A model generated the notes under the pieces. It had not been told where the DNA came from. It saw only the letters and a program-made list of their open reading frames with translations, and made no database searches. Positions 33,233-42,817 of a DNA stretch of 64,000 nucleotides are shown in pieces (position 1 is the first letter of the stretch; each line of letters starts with the position of its first letter). The stretch is from NCBI GenBank assembly GCA_023700805.1, contig JAMPYF010000005.1, forward strand, positions 79,432-143,431, read 5' to 3'. The stretch comes from Sulfuritalea sp. (GTDB lineage: Bacteria > Pseudomonadota > Gammaproteobacteria > Burkholderiales > Rhodocyclaceae). Made by a program: the position numbers and the translations under genes.

Positions 33233-34300
33233 ATGACAGACAAGTTCACTGGCACCCGTCCAATCACCGAACAGGACGCCTTCGACACCGCCAGCCTCGC
33301 GGCCTGGATGCAGACGCACGTCGAAGGTTTCTCCGGCGAATTGCTGGTCGAGAAGTTCAAGGGCGGCCAGTCCAACCCGACCTTCCTGCTGACGGACGCC
33401 AAGCGCAGGTACGTGCTGCGCAGGAAACCCCCCGGCAAGCTCTTGCCCAGCGCCCATGCGGTGGATCGCGAATACCGCGTGATCTCGGCCCTGGCCGTCA
33501 CCGACGTACCCGTGGCGCGCACCTGGGCGCTGTGCGAGGACGACTCGGTGATCGGCACCATGTTCTACATCATGGACTGCGTCGACGGCCGCATCATGTG
33601 GGACCCTGCGCTGCCCGGCATGAGCCCGGCCGAGCGCGGCGCCATTTTCGAGGAAATGAACCGCGTCATCGCCGCCCTGCACCAGGTCGATCAGGACGCC
33701 GTGGGCCTCGCCGATTACGGCAAGCCCGACAAGTACCTGGAGCGCCAGGTGGCGCGCTGGAGCAAGCAGTACCGCGCCTCGGAAACCGAGAAGATCGAGG
33801 CCATGGACAAGCTGATCGACTGGCTGCCGCAGAACATCCCGGCGGGCGAGGAAACCAGCATCGTGCATGGCGATTTCCGCCTCGACAACACGGTGTTCCA
33901 CCCGACCGAACCGCGCATCCTCGCCGTGCTCGACTGGGAACTGTCCACCCTCGGCCATCCGCTGGCCGACTTCGCCTATCACTGCATGACCTGGCGCCTG
34001 TCGCCGGGCCAGTTCCGCGGCCTCGCCGGTTACGACCTCGCCGCGCTGGGCATCCCCGCCGAGGCCGAGTACGTCGCCGCCTACTGCCAGCGCACCGGCC
34101 GCGATCCGATCCCGCCGCGCGACTGGGAGTTCTACATGGCCTTCAACATGTTCCGCCTGGCCGGCATCCTGCAGGGCATCCTGGCCCGCGCGCTGCAAGG
34201 CAATGCGTCGAGCACTGAAGCCATCGAAACCGGCAGGCGCGCCCGGCCCCTGGCCGAGGAAGCCTGGCGCCAGGTCGAGCGCCTGCTGGCAAGCCACTGA
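33233..34300 (+). CDS. Aminoglycoside-phosphotransferase-like kinase (ACAD10/11 or LvaA type)
   Basis: This 355-residue kinase fold starts with LVEKFKGGQSNPTFLL. Its catalytic loop is H212-G-D-F-R-L-D-N, followed by the metal motif LAVLDWELSTLGHPLADFAYH. It is the stand-alone version of the kinase domain that in human ACAD10/11 is fused to an acyl-CoA dehydrogenase; that domain and bacterial LvaA phosphorylate the 4-hydroxyl of 4-hydroxyacyl-CoAs. The next gene is an acyl-CoA dehydrogenase of that same group, which strongly supports the pairing. An antibiotic-resistance role is unlikely. Confidence 0.85.
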   Translation: MTDKFTGTRPITEQDAFDTASLAAWMQTHVEGFSGELLVEKFKGGQSNPTFLLTDAKRRYVLRRKPPGKLLPSAHAVDREYRVISALAVTDVPVARTWALCEDDSVIGTMFYIMDCVDGRIMWDPALPGMSPAERGAIFEEMNRVIAALHQVDQDAVGLADYGKPDKYLERQVARWSKQYRASETEKIEAMDKLIDWLPQNIPAGEETSIVHGDFRLDNTVFHPTEPRILAVLDWELSTLGHPLADFAYHCMTWRLSPGQFRGLAGYDLAALGIPAEAEYVAAYCQRTGRDPIPPRDWEFYMAFNMFRLAGILQGILARALQGNASSTEAIETGRRARPLAEEAWRQVERLLASH

Positions 34301-34310
34301 AACCCGGTTT

Positions 34311-34388
34311 CCGCAGATTACGCAGATTTTCACAGATGAATACACGGCCTTCATTTATCCATCTGCGTAATCTGCGAACTCTGCGGAT
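34311..34388. repeat. Palindromic CGCAGATTACGCAGAT repeat
   Basis: A 78-base imperfect inverted repeat, with CCGCAGATTACGCAGATTTT on the left and ATCTGCGTAATCTGCG...CTGCGGAT on the right. This type of element is scattered in many proteobacterial genomes. It fills the gap between the kinase and dehydrogenase genes. Confidence 0.85.
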
Positions 34389-34434
34389 CAAAGCTTCATT
34401 AACCTGATACGAACCACACCATCAAGGACACACC

Positions 34435-35652
<1,218 letters not shown>

Positions 35653-35716
35653 ACGCTGGCGAGACCGAGCGCCCCGCGCTGAGGGTGAAACACGCGAAGG
35701 GCTATTTGCTTGCCCG

Positions 35717-35750
35717 CCCCCCTTCCCCCCTCGCGGGGGGTTACTGATTG
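35717..35750. repeat. GC-rich palindrome before the acyl-CoA ligase
   Basis: A C-run/G-run palindrome with CGCGGGGGG, followed by GGCGCGC-TT-CGCGCG. It is loosely related to the elements at 6130-6176 and 24477-24519. Confidence 0.45.
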
Positions 35751-35821
35751 GCGCGCTTCGCGCGTTGGTTGGAGACGCTTCGAACACTTACAACGCATAG
35801 CAACGCAGGAGAACCCAAACC

Positions 35822-37489
35822 ATGTCCGACCGTCACTTCGCGCACTGGCCCAAGGGCCTGCCGCGGCACATGAGCGTGCCCGAGACCGACCTGTTCTACA
35901 ACGTCGAGGTCTCGGCGCGCCGCTTCCCCAGCAAGCCCTACCTGGTGTTCTACGACACCCAGATCAGCTACGCCGAGTTCAAGGATGAGGCCGAGCGCAT
36001 CGCCGGCTGGCTGGAAAAGCAGGGCGTGAAGAAGGGCGACCGGGTGCTGCTCTACATGCAGAACAGCCCGCAATTCGTGCTGGCCTACTACGGCATCCTG
36101 CGCGCCAACGCCGTGGTGGTGCCGGTCAATCCGATGAACATGACGACCGAGTTGCGCCACTATGTCAGCGACAGCGGCGCGACGGTGGCCATCGTCGCCC
36201 AGGACATCCATCCGCAGATGCAGCCGCTGCTCGGCGCGGGCGAAGGCCGGGGCCTGCAGCAGATCCTCGTCGCGGCCTACTCGGACTACCTCAAGGCCGA
36301 GACCGACCTCAAGGTGCCGGACTTCGTCAAGGCGCCGCGCCAGGCCCTCACCGGGCCCGGCGTGACGCTGTGGTCGGACGCGCTGGCGCTGAACCTGCGC
36401 CCCGGCCCGGTCACGGTCGGCCCCGACGACCTTTGCGTGATGCCCTACACCTCGGGCACCACCGGCCACCCCAAGGGCTGCATGCACACGCACCGCACGG
36501 TGATGCACACCATGATGGCCGGCTACCAGTGGTTCGGCATCCAGCAGGACGCCGTGTATCTCGCGGTGCTGCCCTTCTTCCACGTCACCGGCATGCAGGG
36601 CAGCATGAGCGGGCCGCTGCAGGCCGGCTCCACGGTAGTGCTGCTGCCGCGCTGGGACCGCGACGCCGCGGCGCAGTGCATCGCGCGCTACGGCGTGACC
36701 TCATGGACAGCGATCCCGACCATGGTGATCGACTTCCTGATGAACCCCAAGCTCGGCGACTACGACCTCTCCTCGATCAGCCGCATGAGCGGCGGCGGCG
36801 CGGCGATGCCCGAGGCCATCGCGCAGAAGCTGCTCGACATGGGCATCACCTACGTCGAAGGCTACGGCCTCTCGGAAACCATCGCGCCATCACACATCAA
36901 CCCGCCCGACCGCGCCAAGAAGCAGTGCCTTGGCATCCCGATCTTCGACGTCGAATCGATGGTGGCCGACCCGAACACCTTCGAGGAACTGCCGGCAGGC
37001 GAAGTCGGCGAAATCCTCACGCGCGGACCGCAGGTGTTCAAGGGCTACTGGAACAACCCCGAGGCGACGCGCAATGCCTTCGTCGAGCTCGACGGCAAGC
37101 AATGGTTTCGCACCGGCGACCTCGGCCGCGTCGACGAGGACGGCTACTTCTTCATGGTCGATCGCCTCAAGCGCATGATCAACGCGTCGGGCTTCAAGGT
37201 CTGGCCGGCCGAGGTCGAGGCCCTGATGTACCAGCACCCGGCGATCCAGGAAGCCTGCGTGATCGGCGCCAAGGATCCGCATCGCGGCGAGACCGTCAAG
37301 GCCATCGTCGTGATCAAGGAAGCCCAGCGCGGCAAGGTCACCGAGCAGGAAGTCATCGCCTGGGCCCACGCCAACATGGCCGCCTACAAGTCGCCGCGCA
37401 TCGTCGAGTTCGTCGAGTCCCTGCCCAAGTCCGCTACCGGCAAAGTCATGTGGCGCGCGCTGCAGGAGAAGGAAGCGGCCGGGGGCTGA
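35822..37489 (+). CDS. Acyl-CoA synthetase (AMP-forming ligase)
   Basis: This 555-residue adenylate-forming enzyme has the P-loop YTSGTTGHPKGCMHTH, GYGLSE, WFRTGDLGRVDEDGYFFMVDR, and the C-terminal catalytic Lys in PKSATGKVMWR. It activates a carboxylic acid to its CoA ester with ATP and so would be the first enzyme to act on the imported substrate. AGGAG precedes the ATG by about ten bases. Last gene of the long operon. The length and sequence fit a medium/long-chain or LvaE-like ligase. Confidence 0.92.
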   Translation: MSDRHFAHWPKGLPRHMSVPETDLFYNVEVSARRFPSKPYLVFYDTQISYAEFKDEAERIAGWLEKQGVKKGDRVLLYMQNSPQFVLAYYGILRANAVVVPVNPMNMTTELRHYVSDSGATVAIVAQDIHPQMQPLLGAGEGRGLQQILVAAYSDYLKAETDLKVPDFVKAPRQALTGPGVTLWSDALALNLRPGPVTVGPDDLCVMPYTSGTTGHPKGCMHTHRTVMHTMMAGYQWFGIQQDAVYLAVLPFFHVTGMQGSMSGPLQAGSTVVLLPRWDRDAAAQCIARYGVTSWTAIPTMVIDFLMNPKLGDYDLSSISRMSGGGAAMPEAIAQKLLDMGITYVEGYGLSETIAPSHINPPDRAKKQCLGIPIFDVESMVADPNTFEELPAGEVGEILTRGPQVFKGYWNNPEATRNAFVELDGKQWFRTGDLGRVDEDGYFFMVDRLKRMINASGFKVWPAEVEALMYQHPAIQEACVIGAKDPHRGETVKAIVVIKEAQRGKVTEQEVIAWAHANMAAYKSPRIVEFVESLPKSATGKVMWRALQEKEAAGG

Positions 37490-37847
37490 GGCCCTGCGGC
37501 GGCGGCGGCCATCGCATTCCGCAAATCGCCGTAGCGCCAGCGCCAACTTTCAGGGCGCCGGCGGCGTTCGCTTGCCAGAATGCCGGACAAATCGTCTGAT
37601 TCATCCCGGATAAATCGGTGCGATACCGGGGCGCGCGGCCGCAGTTCGACCAAGCGCGAAAAGCACTCCATTGCACGCCGGTACCAGTCCCGACTTTCCG
37701 GCGCCACCAATAAGGGGCAAGATGCTGACGAAAGGCCACTTGTTCCGGCACCCGGAATGGAAAGCGGCGCTCCCGATGGATTCCGTCCCATCCTGTAGGC
37801 GGCCGAGTTTACGTCAGGCCGACATCCGAACATACGAGAGGAGCATC
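37490..37847. other. Non-coding gap between ligase and RibD-like gene
   Basis: This 358-base region has no supported gene. It holds one copy of the dispersed motif (GCCAGCGCCAACTTT, 37536-37550). An in-frame upward extension of the next gene to 37671 exists but has no ribosome-binding site, whereas the ATG at 37848 has a good one. Confidence 0.6.
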
Positions 37848-38477
37848 ATGAGCAAAGTATTCGTCAATATCGGACTCAGCCTCGATGGCTACATGGCACC
37901 TGAAGGAATGACCATGGAGAATCCCGGGTACAAGAACTGGGGCGCCAAGTGGGGTGCACTGATGACCTGGATCCTCAATACACAGTACTTCCGCGAAAAC
38001 CTCAAGTTCGGACCAGGGGGCGAAACCGGTCCGGTCAATGACCTGGTGCGTAGCACCACGGAGCGCATCGGTGCCAATATCATGGGCAAGCGCATGTTCG
38101 ACCAGGGCGAGATCGCCTGGCCGGAGGAGGCTCCGTTTCACACGCCGGTTTACGTTCTAACCAATGAGAAACGCCAACCTTGGGTGCGCCCCGGCGGGAC
38201 AACTTTTTACTTCATCAATGATGGGCCGCAGCAGGCTCTGAACCTGGCGCGGGAATCCGCAGGCAGTCGAGATGTTCGTATCGCGGGCGGAGCCGATGTG
38301 ATTCAGCAGTACCTGAACCTGGATGCCGTGGACGAGCTGGAAATCGCCCTGGCACCCGTTTTATTTGGCGGAGGGCGGCGCCTCTTCGAGAACCTCGGCG
38401 AGCCCGGGCCGCAGTTTCGCATTGACAGGGTTCTTGATGGTCCAGCCGCCACCCACTTGCGCTATGTACGTCAGTGA
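37848..38477 (+). CDS. Dihydrofolate reductase-like (RibD C-terminal) family protein
   Basis: This 209-residue protein starts MSKVFVNIGLSLDGYMAP and has IMGKRMFDQGEIAWPEE, DVRIAGGADVIQQYLNLDAVDELEIALAPVLFGGGRRLFE, the fold of RibD C-terminal reductases such as YyaP/YwjB. Members bind NADPH, but most have no assigned substrate. GAGAGGA lies eight bases before the ATG. It stands alone, and its codons are less GC-biased than the operon upstream. Confidence 0.85.
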   Translation: MSKVFVNIGLSLDGYMAPEGMTMENPGYKNWGAKWGALMTWILNTQYFRENLKFGPGGETGPVNDLVRSTTERIGANIMGKRMFDQGEIAWPEEAPFHTPVYVLTNEKRQPWVRPGGTTFYFINDGPQQALNLARESAGSRDVRIAGGADVIQQYLNLDAVDELEIALAPVLFGGGRRLFENLGEPGPQFRIDRVLDGPAATHLRYVRQ

Positions 38478-38787
38478 GGGCCGCTTGACCCGACGATCCG
38501 CCTGAGCTGCGCAAAAAGCCGTGCCGGCAGATTATTTCAACGCTGAACATCTCAACAGCGAGAGCAGAGCTTGTCGCCATTGCAGTGGGGCCTGCGCTCG
38601 CCCTGCAGGGGTGCGCAACGGAAACATTTGGGGACAGATCACGATTTCCTGCGCGGCAAGCGCATCGACGCACAACTCAGTTCGCACAAAGTAGCGTAAG
38701 CGCGCAGGGCCAGCTACCGCACCGAGAGCACATATCCCCGGGGGCTCCGCTTGCCATTGCATTACATTGTAACTACACTCTTTCCTT
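38478..38787. other. Non-coding gap with REP/RAYT-like scrap
   Basis: This 310-base region has no gene. The stretch around 38624-38649 (TTGGGGACAGATCACGATTT) resembles sequences common near REP-associated tyrosine transposases, though no transposase is left. The BrnT promoter must lie at its right end. Confidence 0.4.
38762..38772. promoter_or_regulatory. Palindrome TTACATTGTAA before brnT
   Basis: A perfect 5-bp inverted repeat around one base, 15 bases upstream of the BrnT start. BrnTA operons are autoregulated by the BrnA-containing complex, so this is a candidate operator. Confidence 0.4.
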
Positions 38788-39069
38788 ATGAGCGCACTGC
38801 ACTTCGAGTGGGACGAACGGAAGGCTGCGGCCAATGTCAAGAAGCACGGCGTCAGCTTCGAGGAGGCGAAATCCGCCTTCTACGATGAACGCGCAAAACT
38901 CATTGACGACCCCGACCATTCCGGGGAAGAAGATCGTTTCGTCCTGCTCGGCCTGAGCTCTGTGCTACGGCTCTTGGTCGTCTGCCACTGCTACCGAGGC
39001 GATGGCGGCGTAATTCGAATCATCTCCGCTCGCAAGGCAGAGGCCAAGGAAATCAACTCCTACTCGTAA
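38788..39069 (+). CDS. brnT: BrnT family toxin
   Basis: This 93-residue protein matches the RelE-fold ribonuclease BrnT: it begins with FEWDERKAAANVKKHGVSFEEAKSAF and ends with RIISARKAEAKEINSY. These toxins cut RNA and stop growth until neutralised by BrnA. Length is normal and both conserved blocks are intact, so it is probably active. The antitoxin gene follows after nine bases. Confidence 0.9.
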   Translation: MSALHFEWDERKAAANVKKHGVSFEEAKSAFYDERAKLIDDPDHSGEEDRFVLLGLSSVLRLLVVCHCYRGDGGVIRIISARKAEAKEINSYS

Positions 39070-39078
39070 AGGTGCCCC

Positions 39079-39288
39079 ATGCGCAAGGAATATGACTTCT
39101 CGAACGCCAGGAAGAACCCCTACGCTTCCCAGTTGAAGAAGCAGGTCACGATCCGCCTCGATGAAGATTCAATTGGCTACTTCAAGTCCCTCTCCGAGGA
39201 AGTCGGCATTCCCTACCAAAGCCTCATCAACCTCTATTTGCGCGACTGCGCGGCTTCCCACCGCAAGCTGAATCTCAATTGGAAGTAG
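39079..39288 (+). CDS. brnA: BrnA-type ribbon-helix-helix antitoxin (short)
   Basis: This 69-residue protein starts MRKEYDFSNARKNPYASQLKKQVTIRLDEDSIGYFKSLSEEVGIPYQSLINLYLRD, a ribbon-helix-helix DNA-binding fold as in BrnA, but shorter than many BrnA proteins. It should bind BrnT and repress the operon. It directly follows brnT. Confidence 0.88.
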   Translation: MRKEYDFSNARKNPYASQLKKQVTIRLDEDSIGYFKSLSEEVGIPYQSLINLYLRDCAASHRKLNLNWK

Positions 39289-39498
39289 TGCGTGGGTGAC
39301 CAAGAAAACGCAAAGTGTCTGCGTCGATACTGCTGGCACCCCGATCACTCATGCCACCAACGCCCCGCCCCGAAACGCGGCGTGCGCCCGCATTCGCCGT
39401 CCTGCCAGAACTGACTTCCGTGACGTCCCGGCAGCACCGGTCGTCATCTGCATTTCCTATAACAGTACCGTAGTGCAGCGAGCAAAGGAGGTGCGATC

Positions 39499-39776
39499 AT
39501 GGCAGCGACAGCCACTCAACCCAGCGTAAAGATCATCGACGCCAACGGGCGGATTTCGCTCGGCAAGCAGTTTGCCGGGCGGCAGGTGCTCGTCGAAGAG
39601 AAGGAACCGGGCATCTGGCTGGTGAGGACCGCCACCGTGGTTCCCGACAACGAACGCTGGCTGCACGAAGCCCAGTCGGCGGCGCAGTTCCAGGAGCGCT
39701 CGCCTGGGCGCAAGGCAATCCGCCGACCGACCGCAAAGCCGCTGCCGTGCTGGAGAATCTTCGTGGCAAAGGCTGA
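39499..39776 (+). pseudogene. Frameshifted AbrB-like antitoxin gene
   Basis: The gene starts well, with AAAGGAGG upstream and a protein SVKIIDANGRISLGKQFAGRQVLVEEKEPGIWLVRTATVVPDNERWLHE, as in a family of small antitoxins. From about 39690 the expected C-terminus (ALAWAQGNPPTDRKAAAVLENLRGKG, then a stop at 39774-39776) is found one base out of frame. In its own frame it runs on to 39885 with unrelated residues. A single-base deletion explains this. No intact partner toxin follows. Confidence 0.65.
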
Positions 39777-39894
39777 GATCGAGCCGACGAACCACGACGC
39801 GACTTACGGCAGAAAGCAGGTTCCATCATCGACCGTATCCAGGGACATTGGGGAGCGCGATTTCCTGCGGTGGCGTCGAGAATAGAGAAAGCAC

Positions 39895-40407
39895 ATGAAG
39901 ACCCGGCTAGCCATCCGTAGCGAGACCGATGCCGATGCCGGCGCCATTGCCGACGTCACCATCGCTGCATTCAGCACGCTGCCGATCAGCAATCACACCG
40001 AGCAGTTCATCATTGCCGCGCTGCGCGCCGCCAAGGCCCTGACTGTTTCGCTGGTGGCCGAGATGGACGGGCGCGTGCTTGGACATATCGCATTTTCTCC
40101 GGTGGCGATGTCCGACGGCTCTCCGGGCTGGTACGGGCTGGGGCCCGTATCGGTGCTGCCCGACTACCAGCGGCAGGGGATAGGCGGGGCGCTGATACAA
40201 GAGGGACTGTCGCGGCTGAAACAGCTTGGCGCCCAGGGATGCTGCCTGGTGGGGCATCCGGAGTACTACCGGCGTTTCGGATTCGAGAACCCCCGGGGAC
40301 TCGGCCACGAGGGAGTTCCGCAGGACGTGTTCTTTGTCATGTCGTTCGACGGGCACATGCCGCAGGGAAGCGTCGAGTTCCACGAGGCATTCAAGGCGGC
40401 TGGCTAG
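39895..40407 (+). CDS. GNAT family N-acetyltransferase
   Basis: This 170-residue acetyltransferase has VLGHIAFSPVAM and the acetyl-CoA motif GPVSVLPDYQRQGIGGALIQEGL, then GHPEYYRRFGFENPRGLG as in YhbS-type proteins. The substrate is unknown. Its stop is followed at 40420 by a small palindromic repeat. Monocistronic, as far as visible. Confidence 0.88.
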   Translation: MKTRLAIRSETDADAGAIADVTIAAFSTLPISNHTEQFIIAALRAAKALTVSLVAEMDGRVLGHIAFSPVAMSDGSPGWYGLGPVSVLPDYQRQGIGGALIQEGLSRLKQLGAQGCCLVGHPEYYRRFGFENPRGLGHEGVPQDVFFVMSFDGHMPQGSVEFHEAFKAAG

Positions 40408-40416
40408 CGTGGATGG

Positions 40417-40434
40417 CGGACTGAAGTCCGCCCT
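40417..40434. repeat. Small palindrome GGCGGACTGAAGTCCGCC
   Basis: An 18-base inverted repeat with a second copy (one base different in the centre) at about 42784-42801. Each copy sits within about 60 bases of a copy of the GCCAGCGYCAACTCTTG motif (40460-40476 here). Confidence 0.7.
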
Positions 40435-40487
40435 ACAACGGAACACATGCCGCCGTCCCGCCAGCGTCAACTCTTGACCCGCGCGCG

Positions 40488-41678
40488 TCAGCGCAGCAGC
40501 AACAGGTAACCCTGGGGCAGGTTGGCATCGTCGATCAGCAGGGATATCTGCAGTTCGGCATGGTAGTTGTCCTGGCCCACGGTCCAGTCCAGCGCCTGAC
40601 TGTGGACGCGGCCGTCGCGCAGCGCGCCGGGCAGCAGGATCTCGGTGCAGCCCGGCCAGCCGAGCCGCGTCAGCACTTCGCGCAGATCGCGGCCCGGCGT
40701 GGCGAAGTCCTGCAGCTTGGGCATCGCGGCGACCGTCGGGTTGCAGTAGGCGATGCGGCAGGCCCGGTCGGTGGCGACCACCGCGGTGCCGGTCGCGGAA
40801 CGCAGGATGTTTTCCAGCATCTGTTTCTGGTCGACCACGGTCTGCCGGCTTTCGAGCACTTCCTCCTGGCGCTGCAGCATGTCCTTGAGATAGCTGACGT
40901 AGCGGCCTTCGAGGCCGCTGACGACTTCGTGATGGGTCAGCACGCCGCATATGCTGCCGTTGGCGTCGACCACCGCCAGGCGCCGGATGTGGGCCTGGTC
41001 CATGGCCTTCACGGCGTCGTGCAGCAGGTCGGCCTGCTGCACGGTCTTGACCGGCTTGCTCATGGTCGCGGCCAGCGAGAGGCGCTCGGGGTTCTCATGC
41101 AAATGGCACAGGCGCACGATGTCGCGCTCGGTCAGCACACCGAGCGGACGGCGCGCCGCGTCGATCGCGAACACGCAGCTGTGGCGGCCCTGGTCCATCA
41201 GCGCGACCACCTCGGCGACGCTGGCGGATTCCGGCAGCAGGCCGACCTCGCTGGCCATCGCGCCGCCGACGTCGTGGAAGCGCATGTAGTACTCGACGCC
41301 GAAATCGCGCAGGATGTCGCCTTCGCTGACCACGCCGACCAGCAGGCCCTCGGCGTCGGTCACGGCGATATGGCGGATGCGGCGTCCGCTCATCAGGTGA
41401 TAGACATCCATGCAGTTCTCGGTCTGCTCCACGGTCACCACCGGCGCCTGCATCAGGTCGGCACAGCTCAGGCCCCGCAGCGCGCCCGAGCGGTGCAGGT
41501 TGCGCACCACGTCGCGTTCGGTGACGATGCCCAGGGTCAGCCTTTCCTCGACCACCAGAACCGAGCTGACCGATTTGCGGTGCATCAGCTCCAGCACCTG
41601 GGCCGCGGAGAAATCGGTGCTGACCTCGCATACCGTGCGGATCATCAATTCGGAAATCGGTTTCTGGTTCGTGTCCAT
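40488..41678 (-). CDS. Four-CBS-domain protein with C-terminal PAS-like domain
   Basis: This 396-residue cytoplasmic protein has four CBS repeats (ISELMIRTVCEVSTD from residue 7, CADLMQAPVVTVEQT about 68, GGAMASEVGLLPESASVAEVVALMD about 137, LSLAATMSKPVKTVQQ about 200) and then a helix (YVSYLKDMLQRQEEVLESRQTVVDQKQMLENIL) leading to a PAS-like sensor domain (ATDRACRIAYCNPT). There is no output domain such as GGDEF. It looks like an adenylate-sensing regulatory protein. The ATG at 41678 is chosen, with AAAGGA upstream. Confidence 0.82.
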   Translation of the reverse strand: MDTNQKPISELMIRTVCEVSTDFSAAQVLELMHRKSVSSVLVVEERLTLGIVTERDVVRNLHRSGALRGLSCADLMQAPVVTVEQTENCMDVYHLMSGRRIRHIAVTDAEGLLVGVVSEGDILRDFGVEYYMRFHDVGGAMASEVGLLPESASVAEVVALMDQGRHSCVFAIDAARRPLGVLTERDIVRLCHLHENPERLSLAATMSKPVKTVQQADLLHDAVKAMDQAHIRRLAVVDANGSICGVLTHHEVVSGLEGRYVSYLKDMLQRQEEVLESRQTVVDQKQMLENILRSATGTAVVATDRACRIAYCNPTVAAMPKLQDFATPGRDLREVLTRLGWPGCTEILLPGALRDGRVHSQALDWTVGQDNYHAELQISLLIDDANLPQGYLLLLR

Positions 41679-41778
41679 CGGTGGCTTGGTCCTTTCTGGG
41701 CGGAGCACGGGAATCCGCAGCCCCGGCCGGCGAAGCGGCAGTATCCCCGGCGCCCGAAATCAAGTCAATCGGCGGTGC

Positions 41779-41793
41779 GCCAGCGCCAACTTT
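41779..41793 (+). repeat. Dispersed motif GCCAGCGCCAACTTT
   Basis: A copy of the dispersed motif in the short gap between the CBS protein and miaA. It shares the GCCAGCGCCAACTTT ending with the copies at 37536 and, inverted, 42764. Confidence 0.7.
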
Positions 41794-41830
41794 CATTAGA
41801 CTACGGCGTCCCAGCCCCGAAATCACCGCG

Positions 41831-42763
41831 ATGTCCCTGCCCCCCGCGATACTCCTGACCGGCCCCACCGCCAGCGGCAAGACCGCGCTGGCTTTCGAGC
41901 TGGCGACGCGCTTTCCCTGCGACATCGTCAGCGTCGATTCGGCGCAGGTGTTCCGCGACATGAACGTCGGCACCGCCAAGCCCGATGCCGCGACGCTGGC
42001 GCGCTTTCCGCATCGCCTGATCGACCTGATCACGCCCGAGGAACGCTATTCGGCGGCGGCGTTCCGCAGCGACGCGCTGCGCGAGATCGCGGCGATCACG
42101 GCGGCCGGGCGCATTCCGCTGCTGGTCGGCGGCACCATGCTGTATGTGAAGGCCTTGCGCGAGGGCCTGGCCGACCTGCCGCAGGCCGATGCCGAACTGC
42201 GCGCCGCGATCGATGCCGAGGCGGCCGCGCACGGCTGGCCGGCGCTGCATGCCGAGCTGGCACGGCTCGACCCGGACACCGCGGCGCGCCTGAAGCCGGG
42301 CGATGCCCAGCGCATCCAGCGCGCCGTCGAAGTGCTGCGCCTGACCGGGCGCACCCTGGGCAGCTTCTTCGCCGCGCAGCAGGCGCAGGCCCTGCCCTGC
42401 CGCCTGCTGGCGCTGGCGCTGGCGCCCGGCGACCGTGGCGTGCTGCACCGGCGCATCGAACAGCGCTTCGACGCGATGCTGCATGCCGGCCTGGTCGAGG
42501 AAGTCCTCGGCCTGCGCGCAAAGTACCGGCTCGACGGCGGCCTGCCCTCGATGCGCTGCGTCGGCTATCGCCAGGTCTGGGACATGCTGGAAGGAAATCT
42601 GCCGGCAGCCGAGCTGCGCGATCGCGGCGTCTTCGCCACGCGCCAGTTCGCCAAGCGGCAACTGACCTGGCTCAAGAGCATGGATGACATGCAGATCGTC
42701 GATCCGCTCGCCGCGGACCCGACGGAGGCGGTGCTGGCGGCGGTGCGCCAACACCTCGGCTAG
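41831..42763 (+). CDS. miaA: tRNA dimethylallyltransferase
   Basis: This 310-residue enzyme has the P-loop GPTASGKT (about 11-18), DSAQVFRDMNVGTAKP, LVGGTMLYVKAL and the DAQRIQRAVEVLRLTG block, all diagnostic of MiaA. It adds a dimethylallyl group to A37 of tRNAs that read UNN codons. The ATG at 41831 fits the family N-terminus, and an upstream extension is spurious. It is convergent with purM, separated by a gap holding two small repeats. Confidence 0.96.
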   Translation: MSLPPAILLTGPTASGKTALAFELATRFPCDIVSVDSAQVFRDMNVGTAKPDAATLARFPHRLIDLITPEERYSAAAFRSDALREIAAITAAGRIPLLVGGTMLYVKALREGLADLPQADAELRAAIDAEAAAHGWPALHAELARLDPDTAARLKPGDAQRIQRAVEVLRLTGRTLGSFFAAQQAQALPCRLLALALAPGDRGVLHRRIEQRFDAMLHAGLVEEVLGLRAKYRLDGGLPSMRCVGYRQVWDMLEGNLPAAELRDRGVFATRQFAKRQLTWLKSMDDMQIVDPLAADPTEAVLAAVRQHLG

Positions 42764-42801
42764 AAAGTTGGCGCTGGCAGTACGGCGGACTGCAGTCCGC
42801 C
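42764..42801. repeat. Dispersed motif (inverted) plus palindrome GGCGGACTGCAGTCCGCC
   Basis: Directly after the miaA stop lies an inverted copy of the dispersed motif (AAAGTTGGCGCTGGC, 42764-42778), followed by the palindrome (about 42784-42801) that also occurs at 40417. The pair could act together as a bidirectional terminator between miaA and purM. Confidence 0.7.
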
Positions 42802-42817
42802 CCACGCCGCCCAACGA

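Noticed and set aside
33233..34300. Aminoglycoside resistance gene
   Set aside because: The fold is shared, but the operon context and the ACAD10/11-type partner point to acyl-CoA metabolism.
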